DNA from: Paenibacillus castaneae | GTDB taxonomy: Bacteria; Bacillota; Bacilli; Paenibacillales; Paenibacillaceae | Assembly: GCF_002884445.1 (NCBI RefSeq) | Contig: NZ_KZ614144.1 | Span: 3,454,094 to 3,518,093, forward strand | Reading direction: 5' to 3' | DNA: 64,000 nt | In this document: one piece after another, positions 1 through 9,060 of the stretch | Layout: each line of letters begins with the position of its first letter | Numbering within the stretch: position 1 is the stretch's first letter | Notes under the pieces: model-generated | The model's database searches: none | Told to the model about the DNA's origin: nothing | The model's input: only the letters and a program-made list of their open reading frames with translations | Made by a program: the position numbers and the translations under genes

Positions 1-1
1 T

Positions 2-949
2 AAGGATAATATTGCAGATGCTCCACAAACGCTGGCCCTGCTTAATCAATTAAAAGCTCAAAACAAAACAAATCAAGCTCCTTTGTGGTTAAGCATTGAT
101 CAAGAGGGTGGTAAAGTTAGCCGCATGCCTGATGAATTCATGAAGCTTCCGGCTGCACTGGAAATAGGAAAAAAGAATAATACACAATATACGCATCAAA
201 TCGGACTAGCTTTAGGAAATATGGTACACGCTCTAGGCTTCAATATGGATTTCGCGCCTGTTCTCGATATTAACAGCAATCCCAAAAATCCGGTTATTGG
301 GAATCGTTCATTCGGGACTAATCCGGATACCGTGATCAAGCATGCCATTGAAACGATGACCGCCATCCAATCTACCGGAGTGGCAGCTGTCGTGAAGCAT
401 TTTCCCGGCCATGGCGATACATCAGTTGATTCCCATCTGGAGCTGCCAGTCGTGCATAAAAGCTTAAAAGAGCTTAAATCATTTGAGCTTCTGCCATTCA
501 TCGAAGCTGCTGAGCAGAATGCTGATGCTGTCATGATTGCGCATTTGCTTATCCCTAGCATAGATAATCAGAATCCCGCTTCCCTATCCAAAAAGATCAT
601 TACGGATTTGTTAAGAGACGAACTCCATTACGACGGCGTTGTTATTACCGATGACATGACGATGGGCGGTATTACAAAGCATAATGATATTGGTGATGCT
701 GCAGTTCGTTCTGTATTAGCGGGTACCGATATTTTACTTGTTGGACATGACTATAAGCAGCAAACCGCTGTTCTTGAAGCATTGAAGAAAAGTGTAACCG
801 ACGGAGCGGTTAGTGTCAGCAGGCTGGATGATAGTATTTATCGCAATCTGAAGTTGAAAATGAAATATGAACTGAACGATTCCGCTGTTAAGAGCATTGA
901 CGTTAAGGCAATAAATGAACAAATTAAAGCTGCATTAGCCAGTAAATAA
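2..949 (+). CDS. nagZ: beta-N-acetylhexosaminidase, GH3 family (5' end outside window)
   Basis: Removes terminal beta-N-acetylglucosamine, in this family usually from muropeptides released during cell-wall turnover. The frame is open from base 2, so the start lies upstream of the window. NagZ signatures are visible: IDQEGGKVSRMP near the left edge, KHFPGHGDTSVDSH (His-Asp pair of the mobile catalytic loop) and ITDDMTMGGI (region of the nucleophile Asp). The protein stops shortly after the TIM-barrel part, so the second GH3 domain of long Bacillus homologues is absent. It converges on fabI across a shared hairpin. The exact substrate is inferred from the family. Confidence 0.87.
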   Translation, partial: KDNIADAPQTLALLNQLKAQNKTNQAPLWLSIDQEGGKVSRMPDEFMKLPAALEIGKKNNTQYTHQIGLALGNMVHALGFNMDFAPVLDINSNPKNPVIGNRSFGTNPDTVIKHAIETMTAIQSTGVAAVVKHFPGHGDTSVDSHLELPVVHKSLKELKSFELLPFIEAAEQNADAVMIAHLLIPSIDNQNPASLSKKIITDLLRDELHYDGVVITDDMTMGGITKHNDIGDAAVRSVLAGTDILLVGHDYKQQTAVLEALKKSVTDGAVSVSRLDDSIYRNLKLKMKYELNDSAVKSIDVKAINEQIKAALASK

Positions 950-951
950 AA

Positions 952-1013
952 AATAGAGCCCTCCCTCAAAGAAGGTTTGTATACAACCTGTTTGAAAGAG
1001 AGCTCTATTGGAT
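952..1013. terminator. bidirectional terminator between nagZ and fabI
   Basis: Inverted repeat with arms AATAGAGC and GCTCTATT, extended internally by CCTCAAA/TTTGAAAG pairing. It sits between two convergent genes and has A-rich and T-rich flanks on both sides. Confidence 0.7.
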
Positions 1014-1048
1014 TATTTTGAGATTGCAACAACGTGCCCTATAAAGGC

Positions 1049-1825
1049 TTACAAGCCCATAATATGATAACCAGCATCCACATGAAGCACCTCACCGGTT
1101 ACCCCTCTGGATAAATGACTGAGCAAGAACATTGTGGCATCGCCTACTTCATCTTGGTCAATCTGGCGGCGAAGCGGAGCTTTCTCTTCAATTGTAGACA
1201 AGATGTCATTAAAGCCTGATACACCCTTAGCTGCAAGAGTACGGATCGGACCCGCAGATACTGCATTTACACGAATGCCGTACTTCCCTAAATCCTCTGC
1301 CAAATACATGACGCTTGCTTCCAGCGCAGCTTTCGCTACGCCCATAACATTGTAGTTTTTCACGACACGCTCAGCACCAATATACGTTTGAGTAACGATA
1401 CCGCCGCCTTCCGCCATCAATTTTTTCGCTTCACGGGCAACGGCTACTAAGGAATACGAGCTTGAGTTTTGTGCAAGCAAATAGCCCTCCCTCGTCGTAT
1501 TCAAATATTCACCTTGAAGCTCGTCCTTTTCGGCGAAAGCTACCGAATGCACGACACCATGAATAATTCCTGTCGTTTTTTCGATTTCAGCGAAAGCTGC
1601 TACTACGCTGTTGTCATCGAGCACATCACAAGATACGGTTTGCAACGCATCGATGCCATGCTGATCAAGAAGCTTCTTAAGTTTTTCTAAAGATCTATCT
1701 TTACGGTATGTGAATATAAGCTTGGCGCCTTGATTATGAAGTGACTTCGCTACTCCCCAGGCAATGCTTCGATCATTTGCTACACCCATAATTACGATTA
1801 CTTTATTTTGCATTAAGTTTGACAT
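1049..1825 (-). CDS. fabI: enoyl-[acyl-carrier-protein] reductase (FabI type)
   Basis: Cytosolic short-chain dehydrogenase that performs the last reduction of each fatty-acid elongation cycle (trans-2-enoyl-ACP to acyl-ACP). At 258 aa it has normal FabI length. The FabI form of the nucleotide site is seen (IMGVANDRSIAWG, residues 12-24), then the catalytic Tyr pair and Lys: Tyr148, and Tyr158-x6-Lys165 within YNVMGVAK. RBS AGGAGG precedes the ATG by 6 bases. It appears monocistronic, with a likely vegetative promoter upstream. This is the triclosan-target family; cofactor preference (NADH or NADPH) cannot be read from the sequence. Confidence 0.95.
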   Translation of the reverse strand: MSNLMQNKVIVIMGVANDRSIAWGVAKSLHNQGAKLIFTYRKDRSLEKLKKLLDQHGIDALQTVSCDVLDDNSVVAAFAEIEKTTGIIHGVVHSVAFAEKDELQGEYLNTTREGYLLAQNSSSYSLVAVAREAKKLMAEGGGIVTQTYIGAERVVKNYNVMGVAKAALEASVMYLAEDLGKYGIRVNAVSAGPIRTLAAKGVSGFNDILSTIEEKAPLRRQIDQDEVGDATMFLLSHLSRGVTGEVLHVDAGYHIMGL

Positions 1826-1881
1826 GCTGTTCCTCCTAGTTGTTCATCACATCTTATCATACTCTATAATGGCACTATCCT

Positions 1882-1911
1882 ATACTAAACGATAACCTTA
1901 GATGGATTCAA
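1882..1911 (-). promoter_or_regulatory. candidate sigma-A promoter of fabI
   Basis: On the minus strand TTGAAT and TAGTAT are separated by 18 bases, about 60 bases upstream of the fabI start. Both hexamers deviate from consensus by one or two bases. Confidence 0.4.
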
Positions 1912-1928
1912 CCATAGGTATTACGAAA

Positions 1929-2747
1929 TTATTGCTTCTTCTCTAATCTCATATTCGTATAATACGAATGGAAACTGGCTTTTTTCCAAAAATTCATGCC
2001 TTTAGGATTGGATTCTAGTACATCAATAACGATTGCGTTTGCGCTTGAGAATCTATTTTTCAACAATAATTGGACTCCAGCAATTCCAAGGCCCTGATTT
2101 CTACATTCTCTTTTTATGAAAAATTGACGTAGATAAATTTCAGTATTCGATGCCTTGATGGCGTGCTCATTAAACCGATACAGCGCATAGCCTACAACTG
2201 CTTCATCCTTGAGTAAAAGGTCAATCTGCCAATCCCCCTTCAGCCATTCCTGCATCCTAAGCAAGAGCTCCGAGTGAGTCATTTCATTTAAACTGCCCTC
2301 ATCTTCAATTAATTGTTTATTCATCAACGCTAATTGTTCAAGATGCTGCTCCGTCGCCACCATTAATTGAAGATCTCGATCTTCATAAAGCCCAGCATCA
2401 CGATTCAATTGATTCAGGTGAAGCGGGATTCTAGTCATTTGAGAAAGGGTAAGCTCCACGAGCTGATCCGTTTGGATGTTCTCGAAAATGTCATGTGATA
2501 CGATGGCATACCGTTTAATTTTTCCATCCTCTCGAAGAACATAAATCGATTTATTATATTTGCTTACAATTTTAACTTTAATTTTATCCGGTTTGTTCGT
2601 TATAAGCTCTACGATTATGATGATAAGTATAGTAAGAGATCCTATTCCGGCCAGGAAGACGATAAATCCCCAAATTTCAGGACCGTCATAAATATAAATG
2701 TTTATAAATTGGAGAACTGCGTTCATAACTCCCAATGAAAATGACAT
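1929..2747 (-). CDS. membrane-anchored GNAT family N-acetyltransferase
   Basis: Two-part protein. Residues about 1-50 are hydrophobic with at least one clear transmembrane helix (IWGFIVFLAGIGSLTILIII), followed by a short basic beta-rich linker. From about residue 125 a complete GNAT domain begins (VATEQHLEQLALMNKQLIED is a typical GNAT start) with the acetyl-CoA loop RECRNQGLGIAG and the C-terminal NPKGMNFWKKASF motif. GNAT proteins of this type normally begin at that second part, so the membrane anchor looks like a fusion. The substrate is unknown. The ATG at 2747 has no good RBS. In the same frame an AAGGAG lies 9 bases before an ATT codon at 2786-2784 that would add residues NLKPSRIYTILI before the helix. 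Confidence 0.75.
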   Translation of the reverse strand: MSFSLGVMNAVLQFINIYIYDGPEIWGFIVFLAGIGSLTILIIIIVELITNKPDKIKVKIVSKYNKSIYVLREDGKIKRYAIVSHDIFENIQTDQLVELTLSQMTRIPLHLNQLNRDAGLYEDRDLQLMVATEQHLEQLALMNKQLIEDEGSLNEMTHSELLLRMQEWLKGDWQIDLLLKDEAVVGYALYRFNEHAIKASNTEIYLRQFFIKRECRNQGLGIAGVQLLLKNRFSSANAIVIDVLESNPKGMNFWKKASFHSYYTNMRLEKKQ

Positions 2748-2795
2748 AATGAGGATGGTATAAATTCTTGATGGCTTTAAATTAATATATGATCA

Positions 2796-2801
2796 CTCCT
2801 T
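2796..2801 (-). promoter_or_regulatory. ribosome binding site pointing to a non-standard ATT start
   Basis: AAGGAG on the minus strand, 9 bases before ATT (2786-2784), in frame with the GNAT gene. No ATG, GTG or TTG lies at usable spacing. The extra residues would put Lys and Arg just before the first membrane helix. Confidence 0.35.
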
Positions 2802-2873
2802 TTTCTTGAGGATCCGTTTAGCTCTAAGGATGGAATCAACTGTTGAACCTTCTCCTCGTTCCCGTCTGCCCCA

Positions 2874-3590
2874 TTAGGCTTGGCATCTTTTTTTCGCAAC
2901 ATAGGTTAAACAATCACTAGTTAACCGTATTGGCACGCCATTACGTTCAATTGTGAATTCTAATTTTTTAATGATCATGTCGATGACCTGCCATCCCTTA
3001 TACGCGTCATTAAATAGATGAATTGCTTTTTCTGTAGACAGATTCACTTCCATGAATACCTGTAGATCTTGTCCTGTTCGTATATCCGTTTCTCTACAGT
3101 TCGTATTAAAAATGATGCAATTTATACCATTTGGCAGTGTGCCTGCCGCCATATTCATTAGTACCTCAACGAATAATGCCTCTGATTTCACATGCTCTAG
3201 CGTGGATACCGCTACTATATAGTGGAAATGATTTTCAGTAATATTGTAATCTTCTATCTCGCATAAAACAGGTTCTATGTATGGCTTTACATCATAATGA
3301 TCGCTATAATTCATTAATTTATTTAATGCAGATTCTAAAATATCTACGCACACGACTCTGCCTGACCGGTGCTTAAGCGTTTCCGCCATTGGAATACTAT
3401 TTCTTCCAACTCCGCTGCCTAAATCTAGTATTGAAATATTTTCATTATCTTGAAATTGCATAAGATGATCCATTACTGTTTTCACTGGCTTGTGCAGCCA
3501 TGTCCCTGCTTCAAACAGCTTATAATTTTCATAACAGGATTCATGATATTTTCTTTCTTCTTCTCTTATTTTAGCGATTCTTCCCTCCAA
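2874..3590 (-). CDS. class I SAM-dependent methyltransferase
   Basis: Probable small-molecule methyltransferase, 239 codons from a TTG start at 3590. This start is chosen because a perfect AAAGGAGG (3598-3605) stands 7 bases upstream; ATG codons further 5' (3617, 3641) lie inside the preceding gene and lack a ribosome site. Motif I of the Rossmann fold is ILDLGSGVGRNS, an acidic residue ends strand 2 (VVCVDI), and VAVSTLEHV matches motif IV-V. The substrate cannot be predicted. It starts 17 bases after the stop of the upstream GNAT gene, so the two are probably co-transcribed. Confidence 0.82.
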   Translation of the reverse strand: MEGRIAKIREEERKYHESCYENYKLFEAGTWLHKPVKTVMDHLMQFQDNENISILDLGSGVGRNSIPMAETLKHRSGRVVCVDILESALNKLMNYSDHYDVKPYIEPVLCEIEDYNITENHFHYIVAVSTLEHVKSEALFVEVLMNMAAGTLPNGINCIIFNTNCRETDIRTGQDLQVFMEVNLSTEKAIHLFNDAYKGWQVIDMIIKKLEFTIERNGVPIRLTSDCLTYVAKKRCQA

Positions 3591-3597
3591 ATCTATT

Positions 3598-3605
3598 CCT
3601 CCTTT
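3598..3605 (-). promoter_or_regulatory. ribosome binding site fixing a TTG start
   Basis: AAAGGAGG, 7 bases before the TTG at 3590-3588. It decides the methyltransferase start and removes the apparent overlap with the upstream gene. Confidence 0.8.
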
Positions 3606-3606
3606 A

Positions 3607-4113
3607 TCATTTTTCATATAGATTCGCACGCCAAGTTTCATCAGCTGTCGTTTTTACATATTGATAACCATTTCTTTGGTAATATTGATTAAGTTTATCA
3701 TTTGCGGCCATGCAATCCAGCCTTACTTTCGACTTCCCACTTAAACGGATATAGTTCTCTGCCCATTTTAAGAAGGATTCTCCGATTCCTGAACCAACAT
3801 GATTTCTGCTTATTGCAAACCGATGAATATAACCCGAATCATCATCATCCAGCTCTCCCCATACCGATGGGTCAGACCAACAGATTAACAAAGTTCCAAC
3901 AATCTCATTATTTAGACTCGCCAAATAAATTTCCGCGTTATGATCAATCCAATCCTTAACCTGCGATACATTGAAATATTCAGGACGCCACTGATTGATA
4001 CCCTTTGAAAGCAGCCATCTGGCCGAATCCTGCCAAAGCTTGACTATCGTTTCTCCATCATCAATAGATGCAAGACGAACATCTAAGGTAAGCTTATTAT
4101 CTATATCTTTCAT
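3607..4113 (-). CDS. GNAT family N-acetyltransferase
   Basis: Cytosolic acetyltransferase of about 168 aa with unknown substrate. The ATG at 4113 is preferred over 4143 because GGAGG lies 8 bases before it. GNAT features: VRLASIDDGETIVKLW start, IVGTLLI strand, IHRFAISRNHVGSGIGESF (acetyl-CoA loop) and a C-terminal NDKLNQYYQRNGYQYV motif. First gene of a short minus-strand unit with the methyltransferase. Confidence 0.85.
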   Translation of the reverse strand: MKDIDNKLTLDVRLASIDDGETIVKLWQDSARWLLSKGINQWRPEYFNVSQVKDWIDHNAEIYLASLNNEIVGTLLICWSDPSVWGELDDDDSGYIHRFAISRNHVGSGIGESFLKWAENYIRLSGKSKVRLDCMAANDKLNQYYQRNGYQYVKTTADETWRANLYEK

Positions 4114-4237
4114 TGGTTTCGCCTCCAAATATTTTAACTTCATCTGCTAACTCCAGCTTATATTTTTACGGAACCAATCTCAACCATTTTTTACATCGTC
4201 AAGACAACCCCATTTTACTTTCACGAAAAAAGTGACA

Positions 4238-4281
4238 AAAGAACGGCTCTTTTCGCAGCTTCTGCGATAGAGCCGTTCTTT
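4238..4281. terminator. terminator of the Ena-like gene array
   Basis: Near-perfect inverted repeat with arms AAAGAACGGCTCT and AGAGCCGTTCTTT. It lies just downstream of the last Ena-like gene on the minus strand. Confidence 0.75.
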
Positions 4282-4383
4282 GATTAACATCGAATCATTT
4301 AGTAATTCTCCTCTAGTTTATCCATACAGGAGTAGATATGTCACAAATACCGAATCGTCTTTTCCATTTACAACTCCATGCCG

Positions 4384-4776
4384 TTAGCTTAAAGGATATC
4401 GTGGGGTTAAACAAAACTCTCCTTGGTATGCAGGTGTAAATGGAGCAGCCCCTGTTCCTGTTAATGTTATTGAAGTAAAGCCATTTTTGGTAAATGCAAG
4501 ACTAGCTCCTACAGTTAGTGTTTCAGTTTCAACTGTAGTAGCACCGAGAAGAAATGTAACGTTTACTGTACCACCAGTCGGTCCACTATCTAATGATATT
4601 GTTCCGGATACAAACGTTTTAGTTGGATTTGTATTTAGTGCATAGATGGTGATGTCAGGTGTGGCGGCTGTTATAGTATAAGGAGCACACAATTTATCCT
4701 GCACAAATGATCTTTGGCTACAACACTCATGATTGCCTACCACTAAGGTTTGATTATTACTGCTGCATCCACTCAT
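4384..4776 (-). CDS. Ena-like endospore appendage subunit (DUF3992), copy 1
   Basis: Predicted structural subunit of S-type endospore appendages, the disulfide-crosslinked pili on Bacillus cereus-group spores. Family hallmarks: an N-terminal connector with a Cys-Cys pair (HECCSQ), ten residues later the core start FVQDKLC, a jelly-roll core of beta-strand-sized segments (TFVSGTISLDSGPTGG, FTKNGFTSITLTG), and the closing GEFCLTPRYPLS, which is close to the Ena1B C terminus as recalled. 130 aa; family members are about 115-130. Last of three tandem paralogues, each with its own RBS (GAGGAGG). Differs from its neighbours by one extra residue at TPDITIYA. The Ena assignment rests on remembered family sequence, not on a search. 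Confidence 0.85.
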   Translation of the reverse strand: MSGCSSNNQTLVVGNHECCSQRSFVQDKLCAPYTITAATPDITIYALNTNPTKTFVSGTISLDSGPTGGTVNVTFLLGATTVETETLTVGASLAFTKNGFTSITLTGTGAAPFTPAYQGEFCLTPRYPLS

Positions 4777-4892
4777 GGATTAAATTTCCTCCTCTAATAA
4801 ATCAGTAATGATTATAGAAAACACAACTACGGTACAGCCTGTAACCACTTGATATCGTAATAACATGCCCAATTTCAATGCCTAACCGATAA

Positions 4893-5276
4893 TTAGCCTA
4901 AAGGATACCGTGGAGTTATACAGAACTCGCCTTGGTATGGAGGTGCAAATGGAGCAACTCCTGTTAATGTTATAGAAGTAAACCCGTTTTTGGTAAATGC
5001 AAGACTAGCACCTACAGGTAGAGTATCCGTTTCCACGACTGTTGCTCCGAGCAGAAAAGTTACGGTTACTTCTCCACCAGTCGGTCCACTGTCTAATGAT
5101 ATGGTTCCGGATACAAACGTTTTAGTTGGATTTGTATTTAGTGCATAAATGACCTGAGGCGTTGCGGTTGTTAAAGTATAGGGAGCACATAATTTATCCT
5201 GCACATATGGGGTCTGACTACAACACTCATGATTGCCTACCACTAAGGTTTGATTATTACTGCTGCATCCACTCAT
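4893..5276 (-). CDS. Ena-like endospore appendage subunit (DUF3992), copy 2
   Basis: Second paralogue, 127 aa, middle of the array. Same architecture as copy 1: Cys at position 4, HECCSQ connector, VQDKLC, strand-rich core, GEFCITPRYPLG end. It lacks the GTG tripeptide near the C terminus present in copies 1 and 3 (TGVAPFAP here, TGTGAAPF there), so the copies have begun to diverge in the loop before the last strand. The spacer to the next start is 116 bases, the same as between copies 2 and 3. In the known S-Ena system several paralogues contribute to one fibre; whether these three do is inference. Confidence 0.85.
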   Translation of the reverse strand: MSGCSSNNQTLVVGNHECCSQTPYVQDKLCAPYTLTTATPQVIYALNTNPTKTFVSGTISLDSGPTGGEVTVTFLLGATVVETDTLPVGASLAFTKNGFTSITLTGVAPFAPPYQGEFCITPRYPLG

Positions 5277-5392
5277 GGATTAGGTTTCCTCCTCTAATAA
5301 ATCCGTTTTTAAGTTATCAATATTTACCATAGTACAGCCTCAATCCACTCGTATACGTGATAACGCGCCTAATTGCCTTGTCTATCCGATAA

Positions 5393-5782
5393 TTAGCCTA
5401 ATGGATAACGTGGGGTTAAACAAAACTCTCCTTGGTATGGAGGTGTAAATGGCGCAGCTCCGGTTCCTGTTAATGTTATTGAAGTAAAGCCGCTTTTGGT
5501 AAATGCAAGACTAGCACCTACAGGTAGGGTATCAGTTTCCACAATAGTAGCACCAAGCAGAAAAGTTACGGTTACATCACCACCGGTCGGTCCGCTGTCT
5601 AATGATATTGTTCCGGATACAAACGTTTTAGATGGATTTGTATTAAGAGCATAGATGACTTGAGCTGCAGCGGTTGTTATGGTATAGGGAGCACATAATT
5701 TATCCTGTACGAATGAGGTTTGACTACAACACTCATGATTTCCTGCCACTAAGATTTGATTATTACTGCTACATCCACACAT
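5393..5782 (-). CDS. Ena-like endospore appendage subunit (DUF3992), copy 3
   Basis: Promoter-proximal paralogue, 129 aa. It begins MCGCSS rather than MSGCSS, adding one N-terminal cysteine. The remaining Cys pattern (HECCSQ, VQDKLC, GEFC) is conserved. These positions correspond to the cysteines that covalently link successive subunits in characterised Ena fibres. About 200 bases separate it from the divergent gene at 5982, so this interval probably holds both promoters. Expression is expected in the mother cell late in sporulation; no convincing sigma-K or sigma-E promoter could be fixed by eye. Confidence 0.85.
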   Translation of the reverse strand: MCGCSSNNQILVAGNHECCSQTSFVQDKLCAPYTITTAAAQVIYALNTNPSKTFVSGTISLDSGPTGGDVTVTFLLGATIVETDTLPVGASLAFTKSGFTSITLTGTGAAPFTPPYQGEFCLTPRYPLG

Positions 5783-5981
5783 TAATTAAATTTCCTCCTC
5801 AAATAAATCAGTATTGGATATATAAGTACGTAGCTACTGTATAGCCTGTATCCGCTTGTATCCGTGATGATACGCCCCTTTGCAACCCGTATTCAATAAA
5901 TGGTTATCTGTCTTAGTACGGTTTACCCATAGCATCAATAAACTAAATTCCAAAGGTTGGTTTATTAGGAGGCAGGGATAT

Positions 5982-6410
5982 ATGAAAGCAATTACTCAAA
6001 CAACACGACAAAAGACAGTTGTTAATGTTACAACAGGCTGCTGCCGCTCATCAAAGAGGAAAAAGAGGAAATGCAGAAAAAAAAGAAGATTTGTTGTATG
6101 CGAAAAAATATGCGGACGAATTTTTCAAAAATGTGATGGAAATGTCCGTGTTTACTTTCGTACTGTAGGTATTCACCGACCATCCACAAGTGTCTTAAAA
6201 ATCGAAAACGACTCGGATTGCCAAATGAAAGCTATCATTCAATTGGGCTCTAAAAGGAAAATAATTGAGCAGACAATAGATGAATATCAGGAATCCACTT
6301 TTGTTATAGGCTCTATTAAAGACTTTAAAATAATGTGTACCAAAAACAACGATGAGGATAAATTCTGCAAAGGCAAGTTCGAATTAATGATTCGCTCGAG
6401 AAGTTCATAA
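5982..6410 (+). CDS. very basic Cys-rich protein, candidate divergent Ena-like (DUF3992-fold) protein
   Basis: 142 aa, starting at the ATG 9 bases after AGGAGG (5967-5972); upstream in-frame codons lack a ribosome site. I do not recognise it as a named family. The order of features parallels the neighbouring Ena copies: a Cys-Cys pair after a short polar N terminus (TTGCC), a strongly basic insert (SKRKKRKCRKKRRF), then VCEKIC where Ena has VQDKLC, a strand-rich core, ESTFVIGSIKDFKIM where Ena has ASLAFTKNGFTSITL, and CKGKFELMIRS where Ena has QGEFCITPRY. It is divergently transcribed from the array. The basic tract could bind polyanions such as DNA or anionic spore-coat polymers. Function is inference. 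Confidence 0.65.
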   Translation: MKAITQTTRQKTVVNVTTGCCRSSKRKKRKCRKKRRFVVCEKICGRIFQKCDGNVRVYFRTVGIHRPSTSVLKIENDSDCQMKAIIQLGSKRKIIEQTIDEYQESTFVIGSIKDFKIMCTKNNDEDKFCKGKFELMIRSRSS

Positions 6411-6506
6411 TAAATGTAGCTAGTCCATACATCAAATGCGAAGTAGAGTCGGGGATATGGAGGGCTAATGGGAAACGGGTCTCATTTATGTTGTTCTATT
6501 TCCCCT

Positions 6507-7004
6507 CTATGCAAGTTGCGTAATAACAAGGTGTGCTGATACCGGCCTTGTTCCTCCAGCGAGAGGAGTGATTGTAAGTGCCGTGGAATTGCCAGCAGGA
6601 TTACGTACAGTGAGTATAGAATTGAGGACTGTTGTTTGGACAAGAGCCATTCCTACAATCTGAGTCGTACCTGTTGCTCGCCCGACGACCGTATAGACTA
6701 GATCAGTGCCATTGAGAGTTAAAATCAGTTGGCCAGCTTCGGTCACACTAACCTGAAACAAGACCTGATAAGTGCCAATTGCGGACAAGTTAAACGTACT
6801 AGTTCCAATACGGGTAATAACAGTCCCACTAGTAGGCCCATTTTGCGGGAAACTTACGTCTGTACCAGGAGCAACTGTTGCTGCATTATCAGAAGGCATC
6901 AAGGCATAAAAATCCGCAAAACCAAACGTTTTTACTATAGGAGTTGTGCTTCCTTGGCAGCAGGAAAAACGGGAGTTATTTACATAAATTCTCTGAGACA
7001 CCAT
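6507..7004 (-). CDS. spore-surface protein with BclA C-terminal (TNF-like) domain, no collagen stalk
   Basis: About 165 aa from the ATG at 7004, with an AAAGG 9 bases upstream; a GTG at 7010 is possible. After a short polar N terminus with a Cys pair (RFSCCQG), residues from about 28 to the end match the trimeric jelly-roll domain found at the tips of exosporium collagen-like glycoproteins: FADFYALMPSDNAATVAPG, TFNLSAIGTYQVLFQVSVTE, VVGRATGTTQIVGM and the RPVSAHLVITQLA end. Collagen triplets, normally N-terminal to this domain, are missing. This makes it resemble ExsF/BxpB-like anchors or an isolated tip domain. Role in spore-fibre assembly is inferred from its neighbours. Confidence 0.75.
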   Translation of the reverse strand: MVSQRIYVNNSRFSCCQGSTTPIVKTFGFADFYALMPSDNAATVAPGTDVSFPQNGPTSGTVITRIGTSTFNLSAIGTYQVLFQVSVTEAGQLILTLNGTDLVYTVVGRATGTTQIVGMALVQTTVLNSILTVRNPAGNSTALTITPLAGGTRPVSAHLVITQLA

Positions 7005-7049
7005 AACCACAACCTTTATATATTTTTATAAGATGCCTGTTGAATAGAT

Positions 7050-7100
7050 TAAGAGAATTCAGTTTAAGCTTAAGACACTAAATTCTCTTTGGTTTTTTAA
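7050..7100. terminator. inverted repeat, possible terminator
   Basis: Arms AGAGAATT(C)AG and (CT)AAATTCTCT, with TTTGGTTTTTT following on the plus strand. It lies between the two minus-strand spore genes, so its role is unclear. Confidence 0.35.
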
Positions 7101-7243
7101 ATTCAAAAAATTCATATAATCATTAGTCCTTGCTTATATATGGTTATCGTATTCAGATAAAGATGTTCGGGGACAGGCAATAGTACTATGATAATTCGCA
7201 TATTTTTCATATCATTTTGCTACTGAATCTAGTAGTACAAAAA

Positions 7244-8536
<1,293 letters not shown>

Positions 8537-8953
8537 TTCAATCATCCCTTCAGTCCAACATCAGCAACTTTGTGCCGATCAAAAAAAGAAAGTAATAAGA
8601 TTTAACTCAAAACAATCCGGATGAAGAAGTTGGATGTTGACTAGGATCTTATACCCATTACAATCTTTCAAAAGCGTTATTTAGACGTCTTTGCGGACAA
8701 GGTTCCTTTATTCGCTTCTTAATTTGAATTTGTGAATTTATGATGAATTCACAACCGGTTAACGAATCGGATGTCCACAGATAGACGAAAACAAAGGTTT
8801 AGTTAAAATAGCGGAACCAACGTCCGCTTCACCGAATTTCGATGTGTATATTTTTGTGTCACTCCATATCATCTCTATCACTAGTAAATGAAATTCCCGC
8901 TTCATTTGATTGTACTCAAGCCTCTTTTCTCTCAAAATCCTCTCATTTACGCA
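8537..8953. other. no gene recognised
   Basis: About 400 bases upstream of the collagen-like gene, which should contain its promoter. A 65-codon open stretch on the minus strand (8759-8956) starts with GTG, has no RBS and matches nothing I know, so it is not annotated. Confidence 0.5.
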
Positions 8954-9006
8954 CAAAAAAAAGAGAGCACTATTCTTAAAGAAGACATTGTGACTCTCTG
9001 GTTTTT
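8954..9006. terminator. strong bidirectional terminator
   Basis: Arms AGAGAG-CAC and GTG-A-CTCTCT, with T8 on the minus-strand side and GGTTTTTAAGTTTTT on the plus side. It is placed to end the decayed minus-strand gene at 9061-9516. Confidence 0.75.
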
Positions 9007-9060
9007 AAGTTTTTATTACCTTAATGTTCTTTTTCCTGAATTTAGCCATTTAGCAAAAAC

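Larger units (their letters stand above)
4384..5880 (-). repeat. three tandem copies of a ~500-bp gene-plus-spacer unit
   Basis: The copies start at 4384, 4893 and 5393. Similarity extends through the intergenic spacers: each holds the same RBS context, a GGCT(A/G)TAC block about 50-60 bases upstream of the start, and a shared CCGATAATTAGCCTAA stretch at the unit junction. The array therefore arose by duplication of a gene with its control region. Confidence 0.8.

Noticed and set aside
196..561. Minus-strand frame inside the GH3 gene
   Set aside because: Antisense shadow of a gene with clear NagZ motifs; no ribosome site.
1870..1895. Possible FapR operator upstream of fabI
   Set aside because: Only one half (TTAGTA) resembles the FapR consensus; the symmetric half is missing.
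5800..5880. Sigma-K-like -10 element (TATACAGTA) before Ena copy 3
   Set aside because: The -35 AC is not at the right distance and the other two copies lack the same hexamers, so it was not annotated as a promoter.
8759..8956. 65-codon minus-strand open frame
   Set aside because: GTG start without ribosome site, downstream of a terminator, no recognisable motif.
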